Origin: Magnolia sinica
Lineage: Eukaryota > Streptophyta > Magnoliopsida > Magnoliales > Magnoliaceae
DNA length: 64,000 nt
Assembly: GCF_029962835.1 (NCBI RefSeq)
Contig: NC_080585.1
Span: 62,049,443 to 62,113,442, forward strand
Reading direction: 5' to 3'
Part shown: piece by piece, positions 19,766-33,166 of the stretch
Numbering within the stretch: position 1 is the stretch's first letter
How the letters are laid out: the number at the start of each line of letters is the position of its first letter
Notes under the pieces: model-generated
The model's database searches: none
What the model saw: only the letters and a program-made list of their open reading frames with translations
What the model was told of the DNA's origin: nothing
Position numbers and translations under genes: made by a program

Positions 19766-21479
19766 ATGGTGGGCCACGTTCATGTGGGACTCACCTTGAT
19801 GAAATGTGGGCCACTTCCGTGTGGGACCCACCACAATGCCTGTGTTTATCCATGTCGTCCAGCGTCCCTGGACGCTGGATGTGTTGATAGCTAACATGGA
19901 GTGCGTGTACTGACATGGGCGTGTACTATCAGCTAACAAATATATATATATATATATACCCTTTTAAAGTTTTGGGGTGGGCCACTCATGCAGGCCTTAC
20001 TTGATGTATAGAACTAATCCACACCGTCCATCCCATTCCTTAGCCCATTTCAGGCGTTGAGCCAAAAAATGATGCCAATCCAAATCTTTGATGAGCCACA
20101 TCATCAAAAACAGCAGTTTTGGTGATATAAACTGTTGGGGGCCGCTGTGATGTTTGTATGCATCAAATACACTTAAGATTGAGCTTGTTAAGCCTATCTC
20201 GAGCCTGGGAACCCAACCGACGGGGTGGATTCTACTGATGTGGGCCCCACTTATGATAACGTGCAACTAATAAAAAAAAAGGGGGTGGTTGACGCTGCTG
20301 CTATCAACGTCCAGAGGATGCTGCAGCAAGCAGCGTCCTTTGCTTGGAACGATAGGGTAGGCCCCACCATGATGCCTGTTGATCATCACCACCGTCCAAT
20401 TGATGGTCCCCTTTAATTATGGGGATATCCCAAAAAAAAATCAACTGTTTACAGCACTCAGGTGGTCCGCACCACCAAACAGCAAGGCGTGAACGTCTAC
20501 CATTGAAATCCGTCTTGGGTCCCAGAAGCTTTGGATGAATATGAAATTTGTTTTTTTTCTCTTTATCTAGGTCGGTGTGACCCTATCAATGGTTGGGATG
20601 GAAGATAAACATTATGGTGGGCCCCATGTGGGACCCACCTGCTAGAGGATCTGGTTGGAGTACGTCACACCAGCTATAGCTGGTATTGACGTCAGTGAGT
20701 TCTATGTGACCATTGAGGTATGGGTTTTATCCACCTGACGTCCATCTGTCCATCGCATGAGACCCACCTGACGTGTGGATTTCATCCGCACCATCCGTCT
20801 GTTATGCCAGTGTAGGACCCACTTTGGATGCATTTACTGTACTTTCTGTCGTCAATCTGTTTTTCCTCTACACTGTCCATCTGCTGGTCACACCAGCAGA
20901 TATAGCTACTGTAGTGACGTTTGTGATGACCCTCACCACGATGTGCGCATTATCCTTGTCACGTGTGGGCCACCTAGTATATATGTACCATCCAGGCTGT
21001 CCAAACGTGGCCCACCTTGAATGTATGTATTTCCCAAACCGTCCAGCTGAGGACGATGTGGTCCGCTGATATATGTGTTTTATCAACACCGTCCATCCAT
21101 TTTTAAAGATCATTTATATGGTGGGCCCGGGTCTAATTTGGCAGGCCTGAGCGCTGCATCTTTTTTTAAAATAAATAATAATATAATAATAATGATAATA
21201 ATATATATTATTATTATATGGTAGGCCCTACGTGGGACCTACCTTAAGACATGTTTTATCTAACCATCCATCTAATGTTACACCCACTACCAGTGATATA
21301 TTTGTTTCATCCACACCGTGTAGAATGTCTAGACGGTGCTGGACAATGTTTGGATGGTGCTAATTTACCTATACAGTGTTTGGGCGGTGCTGATCATCAT
21401 TAGTGGGCCATATGCCCCATGGGATAACAGTGTACAGTGATATACATGTTACACCTACAACCATTTAAATGCTTTGTGG

Positions 21480-21800
21480 TATGGTCCAAGCCCACTTGAG
21501 GCCCATTGGTGCCGTCCATCCATGAGCCCCATCATGATGTATATTTGAGGACCATGTGTAGGGCCCACCGTGAAGTATATAGGCTCATGTGTAAGGCCCA
21601 CCTATTATGTATTTGAAGCCCATGGGTTGTGGCCCATTGTGATGTATTCGAGGCCCATAGGTAAGGCCTGACGTGATGCGTTTATGGCCCATATAGTGAG
21701 GCCCACTGAATATATTTTCGATCCACGTATTGCGGACCATTTGATGTATACAAGGCCCATTGGTGCAGATATAAGGCCCATTAGTGCGGCTCAATGATGT
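21480..21800 (+). repeat. Degenerate ~40-45 base tandem repeat AGGCCCAT..GTGATGTAT
   Basis: At least seven successive units contain AGGCCCA(T/C) and a GATGTAT(T/A) word. A comparable AT-rich/GGGCC series in opposite orientation lies at about 30905-31180 in the solo LTR-2, so it is part of the LTR family. Confidence 0.7.
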
Positions 21801-21909
21801 GCCTCACCGTGATGTGTATGTTATCCAGGTCGTCCTCTGGCAGAACCGCTGGTAGGCCCAACTGTGATGAGTAGGCCCACTTGCTGCATGCGCAAGGCCA
21901 CATGTGATG

Positions 21910-22570
21910 CATATTCGAGGCTAATTATCGATCGAGGCCGATCACCGATTCTGATTTGTCATGGTCGATTGTCCATTATCGATCGAGGCCGATTACTGAT
22001 TCTGATTTATAGTGGTCGATTGTCTATTATCGATCGAGGCCGATTACCGATTCTGATTTGTATTGGTCAATTGCCGAATATCGATCGAGGCTAATTATCG
22101 ATCGAGGCTGATTACCGATTCTGATTTATCGTGGCCGATTGTTCATTATCGATCGAGGCCGATTACCGATTCTGATTTGTCTTGGCAGATTACCGAATAT
22201 CGATCGAGGCTAATTATCGATCGAGGCCGATTACCAATTCTGATTTATCGTGGCCGATTGTCCATTATTAATCGAGGCCGATTACTGATTCTGATTTGTC
22301 TTGGCCGATTGTCGAATATCGATCGAGGTTAATTATTGATCGAGGCTGATTACCGATTTTGATTTATCGTGGCCGATTGTCCATTATCGATCGAGGCCGA
22401 TTACCGATTCTGATTTGTCTTGGCCAATTGCCGAATATCGATCAAGGCTGATTATCGATCGAGGTCGATCACCGATTCTGATTTGTCATGGCCGATTATT
22501 GATTATCGATCGAGGCCGATTACCGATTTCGATTATCAAGGCCGATTTTAATTGCCGAGGCCGATTGTCG
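21910..22570 (+). repeat. Satellite with 119-base higher-order unit (51 + 68)
   Basis: The word GATTCTGATTT (or a one-base variant) starts at 21948, 21998, 22049, 22117, 22168, 22236, 22287, 22355, 22406, 22474 and 22525. Spacings are 50, 51, then strictly alternating 68 and 51, so from 22049 the period is exactly 119 bases. The longer subunit carries an additional (T/C)GATCGAGGCTAATTATCGA segment. The solo LTR-2 copy at 29168-33588 lacks this array. Confidence 0.9.
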
Positions 22571-24563
22571 AGACCTGTATGATGTATATGCGATCCGTAG
22601 TTGAGGCCCATTGTGATGCATTGGAGGGTCAGGTGATGGAGTCCATTATGATGTATATGAGGCCCATGTGAGAGGCCCATCATTATATGTATTAAGCTCT
22701 TGAGTAAGGCTCATGGTGTTGTATATTTAGTCCTTGTATGAGGTCATGGGTCCACTATATGTTAGGCTTTATGTGGGTCATTCCTTGGGGGCAATGTTGG
22801 TTAAATGTCCATATTGTCGAGGTCGATTGTCGATGCCGGTTATTGATACTGATTTTAAGTAGGTGACAGCATAACATCATGATACATGCCCATACGCATC
22901 ATCTGCCTGCTTATTATGAGATGTGGTTAGCCATTGCATATGTCATTGGGCAGGTTGTTATGAGACTCCCTGATAGGTGGAGATTGTCTCACATGAGCGC
23001 ACGGTATGTGCAGGATTGATGCATGACTGGATTATATGACTCATGCATCTCGCATTATGATTACTGTACACCCTAGCGACATCAGGGCTGTAGCCTCCAC
23101 AAGCATATCGTGGATGGTCAGACGGGACACCGAAAATTTATTCTAGCATCGGGCTGTCATAGATGGCCCTAGGTGAAAATCCTTAACCCCTCTTGGTACT
23201 AGAGGATGCCCCAACGTCGAGACCGAGTGGATACATGAGCGTCCGAGTGCCGAATACTAGGAGGCCGTGTCTCCCACTATGTCGTGGTCGGTTACGAGGG
23301 GGTGTGGCCTTACCCGCCCGAGCGTAAGGGGCAATACTAGGCTGAGTTTGACCAGCTCGTGAATGGGTCCACTATCGACGTGTCGGATAGGTATTGGCAG
23401 ACTATTGGCCAGGCGGATAGTGAGGTTTCTTACGCTCACTTGGACTGTGCTGCTGGGAGAGTGGCAGTGCCATTTGGAGTGTACTAAACCCCAGTAATGA
23501 TCCCAAAGAGGAACTGTACTGATATGTGGACTTATTGAGCAGGAGTTGCATACTCATTGGTGCGTAACTAATTATTGTGTACCTTCGTATGGTCAGGATT
23601 TCGGTTAGGCGCACGACTAACTTGAGTTTAAGAGTCTACCACATGAAGTCTGACTATCTAAATTTAGGTATGGGACTGGTTTGGTTAGAAGTCTCTTGTG
23701 ATGGACCCCATAGTAGCCTGCGATACTACATACTATCATCCCGACTTCACACCCCAGCATGGTCATTCCATTTACACTGTATATTGCATTACATCCATGG
23801 CATATGACATTTTAGGTTACTGTGTTTCTGCATTATATGGTCTAGATACGACTGATGCTATTCGGGACATATCAGGAATTGCATATTGCATCGCATCCTT
23901 GGCATCTGATACCTGGCTCTTTATGACTCCTCATTTGCATAGCTGTTCTATATTGCGTATTCTGATATTGATTGACTCATGGAATTGTCCGTGTTTTCGC
24001 TTACTTTGTTATCGTATGATTTATGATCTTGTCAGTATTTCTGCTTACTCTGATAATTCATGATATTGTCAGTATTTCTGCTTATTCCGATATTATACGA
24101 TTTATGTATTACCAGTAATTCCGGTATTGTATGATGATGGCATTGTATTGAATACTTGGCACTTACCTTGTGTACACACTTACACCACCCTCTAAGCTTT
24201 CTATAAGCTTATGCATGATAGATGCATGCAAGTGATGTTAGGTTATAGCAGTGTTGAGCTTGGACCGTGCAGCGGTCTTTTGGAGCATGATTTTCGATTG
24301 ATGTATTTTCTTTTCAACATTGTACTCAAATGATTATATTAGTGGGTATGTGATGATGATGTTACCTTTATGATTTGGGTATACATGTGGTTATGCTACT
24401 TATGAGACAAATGTACGTTGGAAAATTCTCCTTGTAGGATCCCAGGATCAGAACCTGACGTAGGTACACCGGGGGCCGAGAATGGGATACTGCAGAGGCT
24501 GTCGGCACAGAGTTCGGTGATTGGGATTCCTGTGATTTTGACTTATGTATTTGGGGCATGACA

Positions 24564-24790
24564 CAATGACCTAAGTCACCTCTAACCAAAGATAACAAAT
24601 CAAGTCAACTTGGGGTCGACTCGATCGTTGTACAGTGGGACTTGGCGCAAGTAGCTAATAAGGCCAAGACGGCCTAAATGTTGAACTTTGTAGTTCAAAC
24701 TGAGTATAGATCTTCGCCAAATTTAGCCCCGACAAAGTAAAAAAGCTCCTGAATAACCTTGGCGATATGAGTCATCAATTGATGGATTTC
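24564..24790. other. Unassigned segment between LTR-2 and the Tekay leader
   Basis: It starts after the LTR-2 terminus. It has no ORF and no primer-binding site, and it matches nothing else in the window that I can see. The 5' LTR and PBS expected for the plus-strand Tekay element are absent. Confidence 0.4.
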
Positions 24791-25369
24791 TATATCACAA
24801 AGGGATCCAGAACACGAGATGAAACACCCCTTCGTACTGCGATGGGTGGACCTGACCTATCGGGGACCCAAAACAATGAGTCAGTGGGGCCTAGGGGGTC
24901 CCACAAACCAAAAATACCGACCCAAGGGGGGGTGGCCACAGCCAATCGGCGGCGCACCGTTGAAATGCCCAGCAGGGCGCAGCGGCGCCGCAAGATCGGC
25001 AGTGCACCGCAAGCCTATCCAGCAGGGCGTTACGGTGCCGAGGGATCGGTGGCGCATCACCGCTGGTCCAATTGTGTGGGCCCCTCCCACGTGTGGGGGT
25101 CCACTTATATGACCCCACCTCCCCTCCCATGCTCATTTTTATCCACTTCCAACCCCTCTAACCCTCCAAAAACCCTCCCTCTCTCTCAAATTTCCATTTT
25201 CATGCTTCTAAATCCACTTTCTCCTTGCATTTTACACCCCCTCACCTCAACTCTCTCCTAACCTCCCTTGCATTTCTTCCCTTTTTCTCATTTAAGCACC
25301 AAACCCATACCTAGGGCTCCCAAAACACTCTCCTCAAAAATCCCTCCTTTCCATATCTCTTCCATCTCC
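24791..25369 (+). other. Leader of the plus-strand Tekay element
   Basis: Non-coding sequence upstream of the extra ORF. A GC-rich part (24840-25100) resembles the leader of the minus-strand element, followed by a CT-rich tract (25130-25370). The ORFs in its GC-rich part occur on both strands and look accidental. Confidence 0.5.
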
Positions 25370-26592
25370 ATGGCCCTTTTCGAGATCGTGGCCACCATCT
25401 TCTCCATTTCGACGCTCTTTTCCCTTATGGGGAAGAAGCAAGCGGCCCCGAACGAGGCTGGGCCAAGCCGTCCGACCTATTCCTAGAAGAAGGTGAGTAC
25501 TAGAGCAAGTTCAAGCACAGAACGGAGGTGGAAGCGGGACCTCGACCCTCAAATCCTGATAGAGAGGTCTCTACCGATGGGCATTGAACTTGGTAAGTTC
25601 CGCCATCGACAAGTTGTTTTTGAAGCTCACGTGGATGAGAAATTGTTTGGGATGTATCCAGTGATCGACCACCTCCTGGAGAATGGATGGGGACCCATAT
25701 TTGAAGGAAAGACACATGCTAGTGAGGGCACCATGCGGGCCTTCTATGCACACATAAGGGACCCAACTCTTAACCCTCTCCAGTTTACCATCCCGTTGGG
25801 GAGAACAGAAACCAGGGTCGATGTGGACATCATGGCCCACATCGTGGGAGTGGAGCGTGGTGTTGTGCAAGTAAGTGAGACTAATCTCACTAGTGGGTGG
25901 GAGAGAGATCGTCGCACTCGCTTCCTTTGTAGCTAACTCATTAATTGGAGGCGAGAGAACAGCCTCAAAACGATGCTCATGATGGACGATTACCACCTGC
26001 TCCACCATATATGCACATACAACGTGTATCCCAGATGGAGCAACTACACGAGGTTCATGGTGGACTTCCTGTACCGAGTAGGACAGGGAGAAAAGGTGTG
26101 CCTACCCACTCTTACCTTGACCTAGATAGTTAAGGCGGCACATTCCACTTGGGTGGATTCATCTCTCCCATTTGGCCGACTAGTTTGCAAGATCGCCCAC
26201 AACTTTGGATTCAGGCTCCACATCGACAATCTCACCCCTGTCCATTTCATCAACAAGACTACCCTCAACAACATGAAAATAGGTCCCGAGCAATGCCAAG
26301 CCAGACTTGAGGAATTTGGGGATGAGATAGAGGAAGAGACAGAAGAAGAGGAAGAAAGTGAAGAAGAGGAACAGGTGGAAGAAGTGGAGCTTTAGGACTC
26401 CAACTGGGAGCCTCTCACTGCTCATGATGACTGCTAGGACCAGGCCGCCCAAGACGCCCGCCTAGCCAAGGTCGAGGAAAATCAAGAATACCTGAAGAAG
26501 AAATTCAAGAGAATGTCCCGTACTCTAAAGGCCCTCCTGTGCTGCATGCAAGATAAGGGAGCACCTCTGCCTTTGCCAGAATCAAAGAATTA
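25370..26592 (+). pseudogene. Extra ORF upstream of gag (PF20167-like plant transposon protein)
   Basis: It starts at ATG 25370 (MALFEIVATIFSIS...). A TAG near 25484 interrupts the basic region. It continues with VVFEAHVDEKLFGMYPVIDH, WGPIFEGKTHASEG and VDVDIMAHIVGVERGVVQVS, then past a stop at 25934 with LHHICTYNVYPRWSNYTRFM and a Leu-rich part. An acidic EEE-rich tail (26320-26390) and a basic end KKKFKRMSRTLKALLCCMQD follow. The order and blocks match the minus-strand copy at 17090-18392. Similar domains are annotated in plants as putative transposon protein of unknown function. A comparable block also occurs in the third ORF of the SIRE element at 54712-55841. Confidence 0.75.
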
Positions 26593-26862
26593 GTAGTATA
26601 GTTTGTAGTTACTTCTTTTTGTAATAGCCTTGGATAGGCCTAGTTTGGATGCTAGGTTGGTAAATGTTGAAGTTTTTTGTTAGTCAGCTGTCATGTGTTT
26701 TCTGTTATAATACATGTAATGCCATATCATATGTAACTGTGACAAAAAATTTTAATGAATTGCATAGAGCTCCTTTTATTTAGTAATGTGTGGAATGTTT
26801 TGGAAAAGCTAATGATGTTACCCTAATTCTATAAATGTTGTACCCTATGTTGTATATAGGGA

Positions 26863-27900
26863 ATGTCTCCTAAAACCACTCTGAACATGGCACGCCTCCC
26901 ACCTGACGGGTTGGTTGACAAAACCCCTTTTCTGAGTGATAGCCAACAAGGCCCTAGTTTGGGTCCAGGTAGCGAGACAATGCCGGACTCGCAACCAACC
27001 ACCGGCCCTACGGATACGCCAATGGCAAGTGCGCCACCGATTCTAGGTCAGAACTATGCTTCTTCGGCGGTGCCACATATACCTCAGACTGCCCCACCCC
27101 CAAATAGATTGGAGTAGTTGATTCTCTTGATGCAACAACAACAACAGGTCCTAGCAACTATAGTGGGGGCCATTGCACATAACATGAACGTGGCCCCGCT
27201 GATACAACACATACAGGCTACTGGGACAATGGCTGCAAGTGGCCTGTTTGAACATTTTCAATGCCTCCATCCTCCTACGTTCATGGGTACCCATAGACCC
27301 GAGGAGGCCGAGTATTGGTTGGTTAGAATATCCAAGATGTTAAGGCCATTACACTGCTCTGAAGCAGAACAGGTTGAGCTTGTTACATACATGTTTGAGA
27401 AGGAAGCTAGCCTATGGTGGGACAGTGTCCTGCGAACCGTTCCTACGGGGTTTGTGTGGACGTGGGATGGGTTCAAGGTATGCTTCCATGAGAAATAATT
27501 TCCCCTCATCTATTGTAATGAGAAAGAGGACGAATTCCTTCACCTCAAGCAAGGGGGAATGACGATAGCAGAGTATAAGAACCACTTCACAGAGCTAGCT
27601 AGATATGCTCTCCTGATTTTGACTAATGAACCAATGATAAAGCGACGATTCTCGAAAGGGTTGGGGGCTGACATCCGCACCAAGATGTGTTGTACTAGCA
27701 TTCCTACCTATGATGAATTGGTGAACATGTCCCTGTGGGCTGAGCAGGACAGTGAGCGGGTGTCTCGAAAAAGCTTGCCAGTGGGCCCGAGGCCTAGGCC
27801 CGTATTACGAACCTAACCGTTTCTCAGCAAGAGGCCGCGTATGAACTCACCTCCAAGACCAATGGCTCCGCCGGCTCAGCAAAGGCGTTCCGATCTTATG
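26863..27900 (+). pseudogene. Ty3 Tekay gag (plus-strand element)
   Basis: It starts at ATG 26863 (MSPKTTLNMARLPPDG...). A TAG at 27115 interrupts it before a glutamine run (LLMQQQQQVLATIVGAI). The Retrotrans_gag core follows: GLFEHFQCLHPPTFMGTHRP, EAEYWLVRISKMLRPLHC and FEKEASLWWDSVLRTVPTGF. After a TAA at 27496 it continues with EFLHLKQGGMTIAEYKNHFT and MIKRRFSKGLGADIRTKM. The reading is otherwise well conserved with the minus-strand copy. Confidence 0.88.
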
Positions 27901-28643
27901 TGTACCTACTATAACAGAGCAGGCCACACTAACCCCTTCTGCTTTACCAAGATGAGGGATAACAGCTACATCCCGCCTCAAAGGGTCAACCACCAGTCCC
28001 CTCACTCTATTTCAGCCCCTCCTTTACGATCTATAGCACCAGCACAACCATACAACCGACCTCCTGTACCCCAAAATAGGCCGCCTCATTGGCCTATGAC
28101 AGCGCAGCCTAACCGCCAGCTATAAGATCGCGTACATGCACTCACCGCCGAAGCATCTGAATTAGCAGTTACAGTGCCGCTAGCATTTGAAGTCACTACC
28201 CACGTCCAAGGTACACCTGTATTCCTATTAATGGACATCGGGTCCACTGTTTCTATGATAGCATGTTCTACAGTCAAGCAATTAGGGTGGACACTACCCC
28301 TATAATTGAGGTGAGAGTCATCGCCGCAGCAGGAACCTTCTCAGACGCCACTAAGCTTTGTAAGAGTTGCCCAATAGACTTAGGGAGTATAGTGGTGTGC
28401 ATTGACCTAATTGGAACCAAGATATATCATTACGACATCATCCTCGGCATGTGTTGGCTCACCGAAATGAAGGTAAAGATTGATTGTGAAACCAGATTGG
28501 TGACAGCCCATGGGCCCGAGGGCACAACCTTCACCTTCCCAGTTCAGGTCAATTATCCCTTCCAGGTCTTTTGTTATGCTTCCATATTGAAAGATTATAA
28601 TGGTTCGTCACTTGGTGAAACGCTAGTGGTCCAAGATTTCTAG
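27841..28643 (+). pseudogene. Tekay gag C-terminus and aspartic protease
   Basis: The zinc knuckle reads CTYYNRAGHTNPFC; its second Cys has become Tyr, so it should not bind zinc (the minus-strand copy is intact). After a Pro-rich linker comes VQGTPVFLLMDIGSTVSMIA, the protease active-site loop with Asp retained but Thr/Ser of D(T/S)G replaced by Ile. Later blocks (YDIILGMCWLTEMKVKIDC) are typical of Ty3 proteases. The protease processes Gag-Pol; this one is unlikely to work. Confidence 0.82.
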
Positions 28644-29167
28644 GATGTGTTTAGGACGATCCCTGTACTACCTCCTCAATGCGAGATCAACTTTACCATC
28701 GACCTTGTGCCAGATGGGACACATATTTCCTTACCGACGTTCCGCATGCCTCCGTGTGAAATGGAGGAATTGAGGAAACAAATTGATGATTTATTGGACT
28801 CGAGTTTTATACGACCTAGTGTATTTCCTTGGGGAGCACCTGTGTTGTCTGTGAAAAAGGAGGATGGATCGCTCCGGTTGTGTACAGGTTATCGCAGGCT
28901 AAATCACGTCACGGTAAAGAACAAGTATCCTCTGTCCAGGAAAATGACCTGTTCGAACAATTGAAGGCAGCTCAGTATTTTTCTAAGATAGACTTACAGT
29001 CTGGGTATCATTAGTTACACGTCAGGAATGAAGACGTGCAACAAACAGCTTTCAAGACTAGCTTCAGGCACTACGAATTCCTCGTGATGCCATTTGGACT
29101 TACAAATGCACCGGCGGTATTCATGGATCTCATGAACTGGGTGTTTCGTCTGTATCTTTACCGATTC
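28644..29167 (+). pseudogene. Tekay reverse transcriptase, N-terminal half
   Basis: It reads [20 protein letters not shown], then [20 protein letters not shown] and [21 protein letters not shown] frameshift near 28943 leads to YFSKIDLQSGYH with a stop, [20 protein letters not shown], and MDLMNWVFR up to YRF. These are RT motifs 1-4 (fingers/palm). The catalytic (F/Y)xDD lies beyond the solo LTR inserted at 29168. Confidence 0.9.
29163..29167 (+). repeat. Target-site duplication (left) of the solo LTR-2
   Basis: GATTC directly precedes the LTR terminus TGTCATGCCCC. The partner at 33589-33593 is GATTT, one mismatch. Confidence 0.75.
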
Positions 29168-32100
29168 TGTCATGCCCCAAACTCGAAAACTGGGCTCACA
29201 AAATTTCTGATCGCCAAATCCGGTGTCGATAGCTCCGTAGTACCCCATTTTTGACTCCCAGTGGGCATACGCCAGATTCCGATCCCGGGATCCTACAAGG
29301 AGGATTTTCCAACGTACATTTATCTCATAAAAAGCATAACCATAAGTTTACTCAAATCATAAAAGCAATATCATCATCACATATCCACTAATATAAACAG
29401 TTGAATACAATGCTAAAAGGGAAATACATATGTATCAAATCAAAGCTGAAGAAGTCCGCTGCACGCTCCAAGTTCAACACTAGTGCAACCTAACGCCACC
29501 TGCATGCATCTATCGTGCATAAGCTTATAGAAAGCTTAGAGGGTGGTAAAAGTGTGTGTAAGGTAAGTGTCAAGTATACAATAAAGCCCATAAATCATAC
29601 ATCATTGGAATAAGCGAAAATACTGATAAAATCATGAATCATACGATATCAGAGTAAGCGAAAATATACTGGCAAGATCATGAATCATACAATATCAGAG
29701 TATGTAATGTGGATCGGCTATACAAATGTGGAATCATAGAGAACTAAATATCAGATGTCTGATGATGCAATGTAATATGCAATGCAAATGAAATGACCAA
29801 GCTGGAGTGTGAAGTCAAGATGATAGTATGTAGTATCGCAGGCTACGGAGTCCACCACAAGAGACTTCTATCCAAACCAGTCTCATACCTAAATTTGGAT
29901 AGTCAAACTCAATGTGGTAAACTCTTGATCTCAGGTTAGTCGCGCGCTTGACCGAAATCCTGGCCATGCGAAGGTACATGTAATAAATAGTTGTGTACCA
30001 CCAGCCCGAGTGGATAGTAAATGAATAAATAAATGGGTATGCAATTCTTGCTCAATAAGTCCACATATCAGTACGGTTCCTCTCTGAGATCATCATCGGG
30101 GTCTAGTACACTGCACAATGGCTATCGCCTCCTTAGCCGCACAACCAGTGAGTGGAAAAGACCTCACTATCCGCCTATGCAGCAGTCTACCATTACCTAC
30201 TTGGCTCGTCGATAGCGGACCCATTTACGAGCTGGTCATACTCAACCTAGCTTACAGCCCCCTCACTTGGGCAGATAAGGCCACACCCCCTCCCAACCGA
30301 CCACGACATAGTGGGAGACACGGCCTACTAGTATTCAGCACTCAGGCGCTCATGTATCCACTTGGTCTAAACGTTAGGGCATCTCCTGGCCTTAGAGGTT
30401 TAGGGACTTTCACCCACGGATATCTAAAGCGCCCAGATGCTCAAACAAAACATTTTCATTGCCCCTCCAACCATCCACGACATGCCTGTGGAGATCACAT
30501 CCTTGATGTAGCTAGGGCATACAGTAATCACGTCACACATATGTGAGATGCATAAGTCACACCCTCCAGTCATGCAGCAATCTTGTGCGTACCACGCACT
30601 CATGTGGGTAACTCCTATCAGTGAGTCCCATAAATAGTCTGCCCAATGACATATGCTATGATCAGTGACTACTCATATCAAGCATACATATGATGCGTAT
30701 GAACATGAGTCATGGAGTTATACTAAGCATGTTATATGGTGATAAACTATCCTCACAACGAAGATGGGCCTAGACGGCTTACAAACAACAAGTATGGGCC
30801 TATCAATGGGCCCTAAGGAGAGTTACAATGTGGACATTTAAACAACATTATTCTTACAATGTGGACGTCAAACCATCATTGCTCCCAAGGCATGGCCTGT
30901 TATAAATATCATTATATAAACCATGGTGGAATCATACATTGCAATGGACCTTATATACACCCCATTGGGCCTCGACCCATGGGCCCCAAATACGTCAAAT
31001 GGGCCGCATCACATGGGCCTCATGTATATCAATGTGGGCCTCAACAATAGGCCTCATATATCACATCAAGGTGAGCCTCAACAACGGGCCTCATATATCA
31101 AATCGAGCCTAATCAAATGGGTCGAATCAATGGGCCGAATCAAATGGGGCAAGTCGAATGGGCCAATTCAAATAAGCCGAACCCAACTCATCTATTTTTA
31201 GAAATCCATATATATATAAATATGAATCATATCAAAAGATCAACTGGACCATACCATATCTAACCGTGATGATGATGATTTCCACGGTTAAATTCCAGTG
31301 GACCCCATCATACGGTTTACTTCCCATCCAGCCTATTCATAAGGTCAAAAAGACCTGGATATAGAGGGAAAACAAATATCATATTGGTCCAAACTTAGTA
31401 GCCCAAGGATTTTAATGGTGGACATTCAAACCCACTGTTTTCTATAATGTGGTCCACCTGATCCTAAATCTGTCTAATTTCTAGTCTCAAGCCTTAAGAC
31501 GAGCTTATCAAAGGGTTGGACGATTTGGATGCAACACATGCATCAGTGTGGCCCCATATAGATGGACGGCATAGATAAAGCACACACCTCATGGTAGGGG
31601 GTCCACACTAATGGAAGGTGTGAATACAATACATACATCAGTGGGTCCCATGTGGTGCCCACTATAACATTTATCTACCATCCAATCTGCTAATAAGGTC
31701 ACACAGACCTAGATAAAGAGGAAAAACAAATTTCATAATGATCCAAAACTTCTGGACCGTAGAAGTTTCAAGGGTGGATGTTCATCCCTCCACTGTTTCT
31801 ATGTGACGTGGACCACGTGAGCATGGCTGATTTTTGGGGGGCCCACTGCCCTAAGGGACCCATCAAATGCACGGTGTTGATGCCCAAAACACATCATGGT
31901 GGGGCCCACGGCTGGGACCCACGTCCCTACCCACTTCCGCCTACGCGGCAGGACGTTGCTACAGCATCCTCTAGACACCAGCAGCAGCGTCTGTTGCTTT
32001 TTTTATTTTTGAGAGGTTTTTCGTAGGTGGGGCCCGCATCAGGAGAATCCACCCCACTCATTGGATACTACAGCTCAAGACAGATCAAACAAGCCCAATA

Positions 32101-33125
32101 TTCAGCATGTTTCGATGTATGGAAATATCAGAGTGGATTTTAACGGTAAAACCACTGTTTTCTATGAAATGGCCCGCCAGATAATCGGATTAACTTCAAT
32201 GCCTAAAATGAACCGGGGAATGGGATGGATGGCGTGAATCAGATCAATGCATCAAGGTGGGGCTTGTATAAGTGGCCCACCCAAAAAGTTTAGAATCAAG
32301 GTGATATTTTTTTTGTTAGTACAATCCACTATCTGTTCACACTTCACTACACGTCCAGCATCTAAGGACACTGGACGATGTGAATATAACTCATCCAGGT
32401 GGGTCCCACATGGACGTGGCCCACTTGATTTGTATCAATCTAATATTTGTGTTTTCCCATCGCCATAAGGTAGGGCCCACAGGTTTGGATGGTGTAGATC
32501 TAACATGTCCATTAAGTGGGTCCCACGAAGGTGGACATCTTGGATAAATTGCATACATCATGGGGCCAACAACAAGGGAAGAGAGGGAGAGAGAGAGAGA
32601 GAGAGTGATGGAGGGACCCCGGCACTATGGGCCCTCCCTTCCATGATTTACAACATACATCAAGTGGGTCCCATTACATATGGGCCCACCGATCAAAATC
32701 AACAGTGGAGATCCTTTCTCTACTGAAATGCAAGGACAACATGACCCTAGCCATGCAAGGAAAATAAACATCATGATGGGGTCCATAGAGAATGGGCCCA
32801 TCATGAAATGATCATGAGAATCAAGGTGGGCCATCGGCCACACCTAGGGTCCAAAGTGAGATCCATACCATCAATTGGTAGGCCTCACTTGGCCCATCAT
32901 CAAAAATGAAATCTAGGCCTATAGAAACACCACCATTCAATCTTCTTGGTCCAATGGAACGTCGAACTCCTTGTGCCTCACTTTAATGGAAGAATATGAG
33001 AAATGAAGGGGTAGGATGATGGATCTTGGGAGAGGAAATGGGCCACACAACACACTCCCTTTTCTCTCTTTTGGAAGTTCTTGGACGTGCACTATTTTTG
33101 TCTCCTTTGTTGCCTGGAAAATGTG

Positions 33126-33166
<41 letters not shown>

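Larger units (their letters stand above)
19412..24563 (+). mobile_element. 5'-truncated LTR of family LTR-2
   Basis: This is a plus-oriented relative of the solo LTR at 29168-33588. Shared landmarks include GGGCCCATAGTG(G/C)CGGGGTCCCTCC near 19518, the ...TTGCTTGGAACGAT/CTGCTG region near 20290-20345, the TTATGAGACAAATGTACGTTGGAAAAT block near 24400, and the terminus GGGGCATGACA ending at 24563. It is non-coding and dominated by short modules with GTGGGCCC, GATGTAT and CCGTCCATC words. The 5' end of the LTR (TGTAAGGCCCGTATC) is missing. The sequence after 24563 is not a recognisable primer-binding site, so it is not a normal 5' LTR of what follows. Confidence 0.75.

Noticed and set aside
23577-24063. 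Possible membrane protein ORFs (76 and 121 codons)
   Set aside because: They lie in the LTR-2 end; the sister copy at 29168-30600 does not keep these frames.
24564-24800. LTR-2 as the 5' LTR of the plus-strand Tekay element
   Set aside because: No primer-binding site follows 24563, and the element's own 3' LTR (35974-39130) is of a different family.
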